A stretch of DNA of 64,000 bases from Paractinoplanes toevensis (GTDB lineage: Bacteria > Actinomycetota > Actinomycetes > Mycobacteriales > Micromonosporaceae), in the NCBI RefSeq assembly GCF_018332695.1, contig NZ_BOQN01000059.1:124001-188000 (forward strand), read 5' to 3'. Positions 42,250-51,140 of the stretch are shown in pieces. The notes under the pieces are model-generated. The model saw only the letters and a program-made list of their open reading frames with translations, was not told the DNA's origin and did no database searches. The position numbers and the translations under genes were made by a program. Within the stretch, counting starts at the first letter, position 1. Every line of letters starts with the position of its first letter.

Positions 42250-42705
42250 TCACGCTCGCGGAATCTTCCGTCCCGCTTGGCAGGTCTCGTGATCAGTCAG
42301 CGAAAGCCAGTACGCCGCCGTACTCAATCGCATGTGTTCATCCGTGCAGACTGCGTACTCCTCCGGTGTGGTCGGCACGATCACGACGGAGAGAAAGCGC
42401 GGAACCTGAAAGCCGGCACCGGCCAGCTGGTTGAAATGCCCGACCTTGAGCGACTGGTGGATCTGGCCGTCCTTGACCTGGGGCGCGGAGGAGGACTTGA
42501 CCTGCACCTCAATCTTGGGTGATCGAGTAGTGCCGCGCGGACCGGGATGAGCGATTTGCAGGTCGACCCCGTCGAGGTCGAGGTTCATCCTGGAGGTCGT
42601 GAAGCCTCCAGCGCAGGCCAGGGCATAGATGAAGCCCTCGCCGTGCAGGCCCTGGTGAACGTTCTTGTTCAAGGCTTGCTGGCACCCCCGAGCGCGACGT
42701 CGCAC
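42250..42705 (-). CDS. DUF4365 domain protein with frameshifted C-terminus
   Basis: A 151-aa open frame with a DUF4365 (PD-(D/E)XK nuclease-like) domain: NKNVHQGLHGEGFIYALACAGG, then DLDGVDLQIAHPG, KIEVQVKSS (EVQVK as the ExK-type site) and the typical end FLSVVIVPTTPEEY. The frame then runs off into TCQAGRKIPRA and stops. Reading minus one base after GAG at 42288-42286 instead gives DLPSGTEDSASVTVQVPLRN and a normal family end (see 42164-42249). So the gene carries a one-base deletion, or a sequencing error. GTG 42705 start; TTG 42672 (NKNVHQG) is also possible. Confidence 0.72.
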   Translation of the reverse strand: MRRRARGCQQALNKNVHQGLHGEGFIYALACAGGFTTSRMNLDLDGVDLQIAHPGPRGTTRSPKIEVQVKSSSAPQVKDGQIHQSLKVGHFNQLAGAGFQVPRFLSVVIVPTTPEEYAVCTDEHMRLSTAAYWLSLTDHETCQAGRKIPRA

Positions 42706-42837
42706 ACGAACAACACCGGGAGACCCTAGTCGTATGACACCGGTTGGCGAAACCGGAAATCGGCACGGGCGAGGGCGACTGACGGTCGCGCTCGCCCGTT
42801 CGATCACTGATCAATTATTGGGGATCGGCCGGTGTCG

Positions 42838-43551
42838 TCAGCTGGTTTCGCCGGCGACGCTGAAGGAGCCGAGGCGGTTGATGGCGAACAGGGTGCCGCC
42901 GATCGCGAAGATGGTGGCCATCACCAGGGCGACCGGGAGGGAGACCTTGCCGTCCAGCATGCCGGTCGGGGCCATCTTGTCGGCGATCGTGATGACGTAC
43001 TGCTCGATCGAGAGGACCCGGGTGCCGCTCACCCAGCGGCCCAGCAGGCCCTCCCAGACCAGGATGTAGACCAGGCCGAGCAGGACCGGGCGGCGGGTCA
43101 CCAGGCTGAGCAGCAGGAACAGTGCCGAGTAGGCCACCGCGCCGGCCGCCGCGGCCACCGCCAGGGCGATGCCGAACTTGACGCCGGAGGCCAGGACGCC
43201 GGCGATGAACAGCGGCACGGCCGAGGCCACCGCCGAGACGCCGACCGCCACCAGGAGCTTGGCCAGGATGATGTCGCGCCGGGGGAGCGGCTTGGTGAGG
43301 ATGTGGACGATGGTGCCGTCGTCGACCTCGGAACCGAGGACGCCGGTGCCGACGATCAGGCTGATCACCGGCAGGAGCACGGCCAGGCCGAGACCCTGCA
43401 CGACGGCCTGGCCCCACTGGTTGGGGTCGACGTCGTAGGAGCGGCAGATCAGCGCTAGGCCGATCAGCAGCAGCGGCAACGGCAGCAGCAACAGGACCCG
43501 GCGGCGGCCGAACAGGCCGCGGGCGGTGATGTAGGCGACCGTGGACATCAT
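42838..43551 (-). CDS. ABC-2 type transporter permease (second in operon)
   Basis: A 237-aa integral membrane protein with six hydrophobic segments and the ABC-2 permease pattern, including LPLPLLLIGLALI near the start and SEVDDGTIVHILTKPLPR before the third segment. It pairs with the ATPase whose stop overlaps its ATG (ATGA at 43548-43551). The four-gene operon (two ATPases, two permeases) suggests either one heterodimeric exporter or two linked ones. The substrate is unknown. Confidence 0.85.
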   Translation of the reverse strand: MMSTVAYITARGLFGRRRVLLLLPLPLLLIGLALICRSYDVDPNQWGQAVVQGLGLAVLLPVISLIVGTGVLGSEVDDGTIVHILTKPLPRRDIILAKLLVAVGVSAVASAVPLFIAGVLASGVKFGIALAVAAAAGAVAYSALFLLLSLVTRRPVLLGLVYILVWEGLLGRWVSGTRVLSIEQYVITIADKMAPTGMLDGKVSLPVALVMATIFAIGGTLFAINRLGSFSVAGETS

Positions 43552-44459
43552 GCCTCCAGCAGGTAGGAGAAGACGCTCTCCAGGGACTCGTCGGACGGCA
43601 GCAGGCGGCGCAGCCGGATGCCCTCGCCCAGGGCGATGCGCGGCAGCGCGCGGGTGAAGCTGCCGTAGTCGGAGGCGCGGACGGTGAGGCCGCCCGCCTC
43701 GATCTCGACGCCGTTCACCGATTTCTCACCGATCAGCGCGACGGCCAGGCGGCGGTCGTCGGAGCTCTGCACGGCGAAGACGTGCGGCCGGTTGGTCATC
43801 AGGCGCCGGATGCGCCGGTAGTCGCCGGAGGCCGCCAGGCGCCCGGCCACGATTACCTGGACCAGGCCGGAGAGCTGCTCGACCTCCTCCAGGATGTGCG
43901 AGCTGAACAGGATGGTGTGGCCGCGGTCGCCGAGCGAGTGCAGCAGCTCCATCATGTGCATGCGCTGCCGCGGGTCCATGCCGTTGAACGGCTCGTCGAG
44001 CAGCAGCACCTGCGGTTCGTGCACGAGCGCCGCCGCCACCCGGGTGCGTTGCCGCATGCCCTTGGAGAACGTCTCGATCCGGCGGTCCTGGGCGCTGGTC
44101 ATCTCGACCAGTTCGAGGGCGCGCTGGGCGGCCGCCGTGGGATCCGGCAGTTTCTGCATCTTGGCGCAGGCCACCACGAACTGCCGGGCGGTGAGGAAAC
44201 CGTGCACGGCCTCCTTCTCGGCGACCAGGCCGAGCTGCCGGTAGATGCCCGGGTTGCGCCAGGTCGGCGAGCCGTCGATGGTGACCGTGCCGCGGGACGG
44301 CGACAGGAAGCCGGCCATCATGTGCAGCACCGTGGTCTTGCCGGCGCCGTTCGGTCCGAGCAGGCCGGTCACGCCGGGTTCGAGGGTCATGCTGATGTCG
44401 TTGACCGCCACGACGTTGCCGTACCAGCGGGAGACGTTCTCCAGTTCGACGACACTCAT
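43548..44459 (-). CDS. ABC transporter ATP-binding protein (second in operon)
   Basis: A 303-aa ABC ATPase: Walker A GPNGAGKTT, Q-loop in LGLVAEKEAVHGF, signature FSKGMRQR, Walker B VLLLDEPFNGMD and the switch His in ILFSSHILEE. It has a C-terminal extension of about 70 aa typical of drug-exporter ATPases. ATG 44459 overlaps the preceding permease stop. The signature FSKGM differs from the common LSGGQ. Confidence 0.9.
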   Translation of the reverse strand: MSVVELENVSRWYGNVVAVNDISMTLEPGVTGLLGPNGAGKTTVLHMMAGFLSPSRGTVTIDGSPTWRNPGIYRQLGLVAEKEAVHGFLTARQFVVACAKMQKLPDPTAAAQRALELVEMTSAQDRRIETFSKGMRQRTRVAAALVHEPQVLLLDEPFNGMDPRQRMHMMELLHSLGDRGHTILFSSHILEEVEQLSGLVQVIVAGRLAASGDYRRIRRLMTNRPHVFAVQSSDDRRLAVALIGEKSVNGVEIEAGGLTVRASDYGSFTRALPRIALGEGIRLRRLLPSDESLESVFSYLLEA

Positions 44460-45319
44460 AGCGAGGCCACCTTCCGGTAGCGGGCCAGTAGGAGCAGAAG
44501 GCACGCGGTGATCAGGCAGAACGCCTCGATGCCGTAGATCACGCCGAAGTCGCCGACGTTGATGCCGAGGTCGTTGCGGCCGCGGAGCCAGGCTTCGACG
44601 CCGGAGATCAGGCTCATCGGACTGGCCAGGCCGGCGAGATCGTTGGCGGTGTGCGACGGCAGCACGCTGAGCACGCCGACGACCGGCGCGGTCATCAGGA
44701 AGACCGCGACGATGCCGCCGGCGGCGAAGGCACGCTTGCCGGTGAGCGAGGCGATCAGCAGGCTGATGCTGGTGAAGATGAACGCCCACAGCACGCTGTA
44801 GGCCCATCCGGGCAGCAGCAGCCCGACCTCGTGCCAAACCCCGCGCATCCCGGTCTTGGTGGTGAAGGCGCCACCCAGGAACATGATGAATTGCGGTACG
44901 CCGAGCAGCAGCCACACCGCGGTGGCCAGCGCGGCCACCTTGGCGATCACGTAGTCGGCGGCGCGCAGCGGCCGGCTGAAGTAGAGCGGGAGCACCCCGG
45001 AGCGCAGATCGCGGGAGACCAGCTCGGGCGCCACGATGGCGACGAAGAAGATCACCAGCCAGCTCATCGAGTCGGCGAACGCGTAGTAGTCGAACAGCCA
45101 GGTGCCGGTCTGCGAACGGACCGCCGCGTTGATCACCGCGACGAGCAGCACGATCGCGGCCACACCCCACGGGAAGATCTTCGACTTGGCCGAGCGGCCC
45201 AGGCCGAACGTGGCCCGCAGTCCGTGCTGGTAGAGCGCGCCCAGCACCGCGGCCCGGCCGAGCCGGGGACCGTCGTAGCGCTGGTACCCGATGTCGTGGA
45301 TGACGCCGGCGTCAGACAT
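44456..45319 (-). CDS. ABC-2 type transporter permease (first in operon)
   Basis: A 287-aa membrane protein with six hydrophobic segments; after about 50 cytoplasmic residues the first is FPWGVAAIVLLVAVINAAV, and SRDLRSGVLPLYFSRPLR is the ABC-2 coupling helix region. It overlaps the upstream ATPase (8 nt) and downstream ATPase (4 nt). Substrate unknown. Confidence 0.86.
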   Translation of the reverse strand: MSDAGVIHDIGYQRYDGPRLGRAAVLGALYQHGLRATFGLGRSAKSKIFPWGVAAIVLLVAVINAAVRSQTGTWLFDYYAFADSMSWLVIFFVAIVAPELVSRDLRSGVLPLYFSRPLRAADYVIAKVAALATAVWLLLGVPQFIMFLGGAFTTKTGMRGVWHEVGLLLPGWAYSVLWAFIFTSISLLIASLTGKRAFAAGGIVAVFLMTAPVVGVLSVLPSHTANDLAGLASPMSLISGVEAWLRGRNDLGINVGDFGVIYGIEAFCLITACLLLLLARYRKVASL

Positions 45320-46226
45320 CGGCCGTCTCCTTCGCGGTGAAGAGCTCGGCGACGCGGTGGCGCCGCTGGTCGAGACGGTGCAGCGGCAGGTCGAGGTCGG
45401 CCACGGCGCGCAGGATCCGGTCGTACGCCGTCTCCGATTCGAGCGGCACCAGCAGCTGCCGGCCGTCCGGGGTGACGATGAAGCCGAGGGCGCGCAGCGC
45501 CGAGGCGAGTTCGTCGGTGCCCTCGCTGACCTCGACGGCGAGCACGTCGGACGCCGTGGTCATGCTGGAGATGCGGTCGGCGCGCAGCAGCCGGCCGGCC
45601 TCGATGGCGATGAGCGAGTCACAGATCCGCTCGACCTCGCCGAGCAGGTGCGAGCAGACCACCACGGAGATGCCGAACTCGGTGCCGATCCGGTGGACCA
45701 GGGTGAGCATGGCGTCCCGGCCGGCCGGGTCGAGGCCGTTGGTGGGCTCGTCGAGCAGCAGCAGGTCGGGGTCGTGCACGAGCGCCTGGGCCAGCTTGAC
45801 CCGCTGCTTCATGCCGGTCGAGTAGCCGCCGATCTGCCGGTAGCGCTCCTCGTAGAGGCCGACGTGGCGCAGCGCCTCGGAGGCCCGCTCGCGCGCCGCG
45901 GTCTTGGGCAGGCCGCTGAGCCGGCCCACGTGGGTGACGAACTCGGAGGCGGAGACGTCGGGCGGGAGGCAGTCGTTCTCCGGCATGTAGCCGACCCGCG
46001 CGCGGACCTTGTCGGTCTCGGTGACCGGGTCGAGCCCGAACACCCGGACCTCTCCGGAGCTGGGCGCCAGCAGGCCCAGCATGATCTTGATAAAGGTGCT
46101 CTTGCCGGCGCCGTTGGCGCCGACGAGCCCGATGACGCCCGCATCGACGTCGACGGTGAGGTCGGACAGTGCCGTTACCCCACCGCCGTACGTCTTCGTC
46201 AGCGCCTGAGTCGCGATGATGGTCAC
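45312..46226 (-). CDS. ABC transporter ATP-binding protein (first in operon)
   Basis: A 304-aa ABC ATPase with Walker A GANGAGKST, signature YSTGMKQR, Walker B LLLLDEPTNGLDP and SHLLGEVE. The C-terminal extension (about 70 aa) is as in drug- or antibiotic-exporting ATPases. First gene of the leftward operon; repeats upstream at 46273-46310 are candidate operators. Confidence 0.9.
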   Translation of the reverse strand: MTIIATQALTKTYGGGVTALSDLTVDVDAGVIGLVGANGAGKSTFIKIMLGLLAPSSGEVRVFGLDPVTETDKVRARVGYMPENDCLPPDVSASEFVTHVGRLSGLPKTAARERASEALRHVGLYEERYRQIGGYSTGMKQRVKLAQALVHDPDLLLLDEPTNGLDPAGRDAMLTLVHRIGTEFGISVVVCSHLLGEVERICDSLIAIEAGRLLRADRISSMTTASDVLAVEVSEGTDELASALRALGFIVTPDGRQLLVPLESETAYDRILRAVADLDLPLHRLDQRRHRVAELFTAKETADV

Positions 46227-46272
46227 GCGCCCAGCCTAGGAACAGCCCGCACCCTTGCGGATCCGGAGAATC

Positions 46273-46310
46273 CCTGAGAGCCCCTCGGGGTCTCTCAGGT
46301 CACTCTCAGG
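46273..46310. promoter_or_regulatory. Repeated CTCTCAGG motif and hairpin between ppc and the ABC operon
   Basis: CTCTCAGG occurs at 46292-46299 and 46303-46310, 11 bp apart, and its inverse CCTGAGAG at 46273-46280. The first and second copies form a hairpin with CCC/GGG extension and one bulged T. Direct repeats at 11-bp spacing are typical of OmpR-family regulators; the hairpin could equally be the ppc terminator (ppc ends at 46319). Confidence 0.5.
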
Positions 46311-46318
46311 AACATGGG

Positions 46319-49114
46319 TCAGCCGGTGTTGCGCATGCCGGCCGCGATGCCGTTCACCGAAGTGAGCAGCGCCCGCTCCAGCGCCGTCGAGTCGGACGGT
46401 GCGCGGCGTGCGCCCGGCCCGGTGGCCGGCTGGCTGTCGGTGTCGGCCAGGTCGCGGTACTGACGCAGCAGCGCGACCTGCAGGTGGTGCAGCGGGAGCA
46501 GGTAGGTGTCCCGGACGCCGAGCGTGCGCCGGAGCTCGGGCTGCGAGGCCAGCAGGTCGTCACCACCGGTGATCGCCAGAACCTCGCGCACGGTCAGTTC
46601 GTACTCCTCGCGGATCTTCTCGAAGATCGGGTGGAGGTTCTCCGGGACCAGGGTCTCGACGTAGCGCCGGGCGATGTCCAGGTCGGTCTTGTTCAGCATC
46701 ATCTCGACGTTCGACAGGAACGTCTTGAAGAACTGCCAGTCCGCGGCCATCTCCTTGATGTGCTCGGTGTGCCCGGCCTCCCGGGCCGCCTTGAGGCCGG
46801 TGCCGACGCCGAACCAGCCCGGCACGATCTGCCGGGTCTGCGTCCAGCCGAACACCCACGGGATGGCGCGCAGGCCGCCGAGGCCGGCGTCGGCGTTCGG
46901 CCGCTTGGCCGGCCGGGAGCCGATGTTGAGCTGGCCGAGCAGCTCGGTCGGGGTGGCCGCCCAGAAGTACGCGGGCAGGTCCGGGTCCTGGACCAGCGTG
47001 CGGTACTGCGCGAAGGCCGCGTCGGAGGCCACGTCCATGGTCGCGTCCCAGCGGGCCAGCCGCTCGAGGTCGACCGACGGGGTGGTGTGCAGCAGCGTCG
47101 CCTGCAGCACGGCCGCGACCGTGAGCTCCAGGTTTTCCCGGGCCAGGGCGGGCAGCGTGTACTTGTCGGAGATGACCTCGCCCTGCTCGGTCACCTTGAT
47201 CGCGCCGTCCAGCGTGCCGTACGGCTGGGCCAGGATCGCCTCGTGGGTGGGGCCACCGCCACGGCCGACGGTGCCGCCCCGGCCGTGGAACAGCCGCAGG
47301 CGTACGCCGTGCCGGGCGGCCACGTCACGCAGCGAGCGCTGCGCCTTGTGGATGCGCCACTGCGAGGTGGTGATGCCGGCCTCCTTGTTGGAGTCGGAGT
47401 AGCCGAGCATGACCTCCTGCACGTCGCCGCGGGCCCGGACGATCTCCCGGTAGGCGGGCAGGTTGAGCATCTCGTCCAGCAGCTCGCCACCGGCGTCCAG
47501 CTCGGCCGGGGTCTCCAGCAGCGGCACGATGTTGACCCGGGCCCGGCCGGTGTGGATGTCGACCAGGCCGGCCTCGCGGGCCAGCACGGCCGCGGCCAGC
47601 ACGTCGTCGACGCCGAGGGTCATCGAGATGATGTAGGTCTCGATGACGTCCGGGCCGAACCGCTCCTGCACGTTCCGGATCGTGTTGAACACGTCGAACG
47701 TCTTGCGGGCCGAGTCGGTCAGCGGGGTGTCGGCGCTGGCCAGCGGCCGCCGCCCGGTCAGCTCGGCGGCGAGCAGCTTGGTGCGCTCGGGCCGGTCCAG
47801 CGCGGCGTAATCGTCGACCTCGCCGACCTGCGCGTACATCTGCTGGAGCACCTCGTGGTGCTTCTCGGCGTGCTCGCGCACGTCGAGCGTGGCCAGCTGC
47901 AGGCCGAAGGCGGAGACCGTCCGGATCGCGGAGGCGACCACGCCGACCGCGGTGAGCTGGCCGGAGTTGCGGGCCAGCGAGGCGCGCATCAGCTCCAGGT
48001 CGCTGATCAGCTCGTCGTTGCCGAGGTAGTCGCGGCCGGGCGCGTGCGCGGTGCCACGGCGCAGCCGTTCCCGGGTGTTCGACAGCTTCGCCTTGATCGC
48101 CCGGACCTTCAGGCGGTACGGCTCCTCGGCGTTGGTCTTGCGGAACCGGGGCGCGACCTCGGGCAGGTTGTCCAGGTCCTTGGCGAGCGACGCGGACAGG
48201 TCGAGCGACACCCCGCGCAGCCGGCGGGAGACCGACAGCTCGTCGATCAGCTTGTCCATGGCCTTCTCGGTGGCCTGGATGCCGTGCTCGTGCTGGATCA
48301 TCAGGACGTCGCGGGTGACGGCCGGGGTGACGAACGGGTTGCCGTCCCGGTCGCCGCCGATCCACGAGCCGAAGGTCAGCGGGCGCGCGGTCGGTGCGGT
48401 CTCCACGCCCAGGTTGCGCAGCGTCTCGGCCAGGTCGGTGAGCACCTGCGGGGCCGCCTCCGCGTACAGGTCGCGCAGGTAGTAGACGGCGTTGCGGGCC
48501 TCGTCGGTCGGGTCCGGCCGGTCCAGCCGCAGCTCGTCGGTCTGCCACAGCAGGTCGATCAGCTCGGCGAACCGCCGGGTCGAGGCGGTGGTGTCGGACG
48601 CGCCGTAGAGGACCGCGGCGGCCGCCTCGGCGTCCAGCGCGTCGGCGAGCTGCCGCAGCTTGGACAGGATCGAGCGGCGGGATGCCTCGGTCGGGTGCGC
48701 GGTGAAGACCGGGCGCACGGCGAGCCGGCGGGCGGCGGCGGCGATCTCGTCGGCCGGCACACCCTTCTCGGCGATGCGCTTGGCCGCCTGGTCGAGCCAG
48801 CCGCCGTCCTTGGCCCGGCGGCGCTGCAGGTCACGGGACCGGTGCACCTGCTCGGTGATGTTGGCCAGGTGGAAGTAGGTGGAGAAGGCGCGGGCCAGTT
48901 TCGTGCCGGTGGTGACGTCCATCGCGGCGAGCCGGTCGGCGGCGGCCACGGCGTCCTGGCGGACCAGGGCGCGAACCTCCTCGACCAGGTCGAGCAGCGG
49001 ACGGCCTTCCTGCCGGGCCAGGGTCTGGCCGAGCAGCGTGCCGATCCGCCGGATGTCGGCACGTAGCGCGGCGTCCGGGCCTTCGGGGTCGAGGTGGCCG
49101 GGCTGGTCGGTCAT
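46319..49114 (-). CDS. ppc: Phosphoenolpyruvate carboxylase
   Basis: Anaplerotic enzyme that makes oxaloacetate from PEP and bicarbonate. At 931 aa it is full length: N-terminal active-site motif VFTAHPTEASRRSIL (catalytic His), GSWIGGDRDGNP, the glycine-rich LFHGRGGTVGRGGGP loop, and the C-terminal IAAGMRNTG end. The start ATG 49114 has AAGGAGC upstream at the right distance; the frame is open to 49213 but without homology. Separate transcription unit from hoxX upstream. Confidence 0.96.
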   Translation of the reverse strand: MTDQPGHLDPEGPDAALRADIRRIGTLLGQTLARQEGRPLLDLVEEVRALVRQDAVAAADRLAAMDVTTGTKLARAFSTYFHLANITEQVHRSRDLQRRRAKDGGWLDQAAKRIAEKGVPADEIAAAARRLAVRPVFTAHPTEASRRSILSKLRQLADALDAEAAAAVLYGASDTTASTRRFAELIDLLWQTDELRLDRPDPTDEARNAVYYLRDLYAEAAPQVLTDLAETLRNLGVETAPTARPLTFGSWIGGDRDGNPFVTPAVTRDVLMIQHEHGIQATEKAMDKLIDELSVSRRLRGVSLDLSASLAKDLDNLPEVAPRFRKTNAEEPYRLKVRAIKAKLSNTRERLRRGTAHAPGRDYLGNDELISDLELMRASLARNSGQLTAVGVVASAIRTVSAFGLQLATLDVREHAEKHHEVLQQMYAQVGEVDDYAALDRPERTKLLAAELTGRRPLASADTPLTDSARKTFDVFNTIRNVQERFGPDVIETYIISMTLGVDDVLAAAVLAREAGLVDIHTGRARVNIVPLLETPAELDAGGELLDEMLNLPAYREIVRARGDVQEVMLGYSDSNKEAGITTSQWRIHKAQRSLRDVAARHGVRLRLFHGRGGTVGRGGGPTHEAILAQPYGTLDGAIKVTEQGEVISDKYTLPALARENLELTVAAVLQATLLHTTPSVDLERLARWDATMDVASDAAFAQYRTLVQDPDLPAYFWAATPTELLGQLNIGSRPAKRPNADAGLGGLRAIPWVFGWTQTRQIVPGWFGVGTGLKAAREAGHTEHIKEMAADWQFFKTFLSNVEMMLNKTDLDIARRYVETLVPENLHPIFEKIREEYELTVREVLAITGGDDLLASQPELRRTLGVRDTYLLPLHHLQVALLRQYRDLADTDSQPATGPGARRAPSDSTALERALLTSVNGIAAGMRNTG

Positions 49115-49227
49115 CGGGGCGCTCCTTAGGGCAATCAGGTGCTCAAGGACGGCGCTGTCCCCGACTCTGCCGATGCTATCGGCGTGGCCTATGGGCCGGG
49201 TGAATTGAGGCAAGTCTCACGGATCCG

Positions 49228-50970
49228 TCAGGCTGAGACGGGTACCGCCGGGCGAAGCGTAGCTGCCCGGCGGGCTTTCGGGGCAGCCTTGACCGCCGCG
49301 GGCGGCAGGAGCCGGACCGGGGTCTCGGTGGCCTTCTCCTTGCGGACGAACGCGTGCCGGGCCGCGGCGAAACCGGACCGGTCGGCGTACATGTCACGGC
49401 TCATCTCGGCGAGCTCCCGGGCCTCGTACACCTCGAGCGGGACGCGCTCGGCGGCGAGCCGCCGCGCCTTGGCCTGGCGCCGGTTGCGCGCGGCGCGCAC
49501 GTCACTCTCGCGTTCGGCGAGGGCGGCGAGCCAGTCCGCGTACGCGTCGGGGTGGCGCGGTCCGACCTCGTCGACCAGGCCGATCGATCGGGCCCGGGCC
49601 GCGCTCACCGGCAGTTTCTCGTCGATCAGCCGTTGCGCCGAGTCGGCACCGACCCGCCGGGGCAGGGTGAACGTGTGCAGTTCGGAGCCGTACAGGCCCA
49701 TGTCGTAGAAGGGGTTGAGGACGATCCCGTCCCGGGCGGCCACGATGTCGGCACCCAGGCCGAGCATCACGCCACCGGCGCCGGCGCTGCCCGCATAGCC
49801 GGCGATGACCACCTGCCGCGTACACGTGATGATCTCCCGGCAGACCTCGTTGATCGCCCGGATGTTGGCCCAGGCCGCGCTGGCCGGGTCGGGTGCGGCC
49901 TCGATGACGTTGAGGTGGATGCCGTTGCTGAACGCGTCGGTGCCGCCGCGCAGCACCAGCACCTCGGTGTCCTGGGCGACCGCGTGCCGCAGCGCGGCGA
50001 TCAGCCGCCGGCAGTGCCCCGGCGCCATGGCGCCGTTGTAGAAGTCGAAGGCGAGCCAGCCGACCGCGCCGGTGCGCCGGTAGCGCACCTGCCGGTAGGT
50101 GCCGGGATGCTCCGGCTCGCTGCCGACCGGCAGCGGCGAGTGGGGTACGCCGCGCAGGCGCGCGCCGAGCAGCGAGGTCGCCGGAAGCTTGATGCCGAAC
50201 CGGCCGTGCCCGGGGTCGGCGGGCCGCAGATGCCCCAGCCAGACGCTGCCGTCTCCGGTCCCGACCAGCACCGCGCCCTGCCGCCGGGTGAGGATCTGTC
50301 CCGGTCGCCCACCGCGACCGACGCCGGGAAGCGCGTCGTACGCGAACACCGGAAGCCCGCCGACCTCGGTCTTCACGCCCGGGGCGCCGTCCGCGGCCCG
50401 GATCTTCCGGACGATCTTCTCGGTCGAGTCGGTCCAGTCGAAGGCGCGGTCCGGCTGGCGCATGAGCGGCCGGGCCTGCGCCTGGTCGGCCGGTACCGGT
50501 GCGAAGGACGGGTCGTGCGCCTTGGTGACCACCTCGAGGATGCACTCCATGGCGGCGTCGGCGACCGGCCCGTTGTAGAGCGACGACTTGCGCGGCGGCG
50601 CGGCCGGCAGGGCGAACGTGCGGGTGGCCCAGATCGGCCCGGCGTCCATCTCCTCGACGGCCTGCAGCGCGGTGACGCCCCAGGAGCGGGCGCCGTCGGC
50701 GATCGCCCAGTCCAGCGAGGACGGTCCGCGGTCACCGACCGGCCCGGGGTGGATGATCACGGTGGGCCGGTTCTGCCAGACCTGGGCCGGCACCCGGTCC
50801 TTGAGGAACGGACAGATGATCAACTCCGGGTCGGCCCGCTGCACCCCCGAGATCATGTCCGCCTCACCGGTGGCGAACAGGACGCTCACGTCGTGCCCGG
50901 CCTCACGCAGCGCGCACCAGGCCCGCTGGCTCAGCCCGTTGAACGCCGTAACGAGCAGCAGGATCCGCAC
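49228..50970 (-). CDS. hoxX: HoxX-type hydrogenase maturation protein (CO-forming)
   Basis: A 580-aa fusion of a formyltransferase-like N-terminal domain (HPGPVGDRGPSSLDWAI, like methionyl-tRNA formyltransferase) and a C-terminal enoyl-CoA hydratase-like domain (GYAGSAGAGGVMLGLGADIV). HoxX proteins use formyl-THF to supply CO for the [NiFe] hydrogenase active site under oxic conditions. GTG 50970 is chosen because AAGGAGG lies at the right distance upstream. No hydrogenase genes are near, so it must serve one elsewhere or have another use. Confidence 0.82.
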   Translation of the reverse strand: MRILLLVTAFNGLSQRAWCALREAGHDVSVLFATGEADMISGVQRADPELIICPFLKDRVPAQVWQNRPTVIIHPGPVGDRGPSSLDWAIADGARSWGVTALQAVEEMDAGPIWATRTFALPAAPPRKSSLYNGPVADAAMECILEVVTKAHDPSFAPVPADQAQARPLMRQPDRAFDWTDSTEKIVRKIRAADGAPGVKTEVGGLPVFAYDALPGVGRGGRPGQILTRRQGAVLVGTGDGSVWLGHLRPADPGHGRFGIKLPATSLLGARLRGVPHSPLPVGSEPEHPGTYRQVRYRRTGAVGWLAFDFYNGAMAPGHCRRLIAALRHAVAQDTEVLVLRGGTDAFSNGIHLNVIEAAPDPASAAWANIRAINEVCREIITCTRQVVIAGYAGSAGAGGVMLGLGADIVAARDGIVLNPFYDMGLYGSELHTFTLPRRVGADSAQRLIDEKLPVSAARARSIGLVDEVGPRHPDAYADWLAALAERESDVRAARNRRQAKARRLAAERVPLEVYEARELAEMSRDMYADRSGFAAARHAFVRKEKATETPVRLLPPAAVKAAPKARRAATLRPAVPVSA

Positions 50971-51041
50971 GTTGCCTCCTTGGGAGCCGTACAACTCGCT
51001 GGCACTATTCTCCGGCTATCGACCGTTATGTCGGACATGTT

Positions 51042-51077
51042 GTCCGGCCCGTGAATGTCAGAGGGCCGGACTAGACT
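51042..51077 (+). promoter_or_regulatory. Inverted repeat and -10 box before mfd
   Basis: GTCCGGCCC (51042-51050) and GGGCCGGAC (51063-51071) are exact inverted 9-mers with a 12-nt spacer, directly followed by TAGACT (51072-51077), a good -10 box. This may be an operator in front of mfd, or a terminator of a divergent transcript. The -35 is not clear. Confidence 0.4.
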
Positions 51078-51140
51078 CGTCCGCATACCCCCGTCCCGCC
51101 GGACGCTGGGGTTATTCGACGTGTTCGTGAGGTCATCACC

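Noticed and set aside
42280..42290. Programmed minus-one frameshift in the DUF4365 gene
   Set aside because: The bases around GAG show no X XXY YYZ slippery heptamer and no clear downstream structure, so a point deletion is simpler.
46484..49066. 860-codon plus-strand frame opposite ppc
   Set aside because: Antisense shadow of ppc; no recognisable domain and Val/Gly/Arg/Leu-rich.
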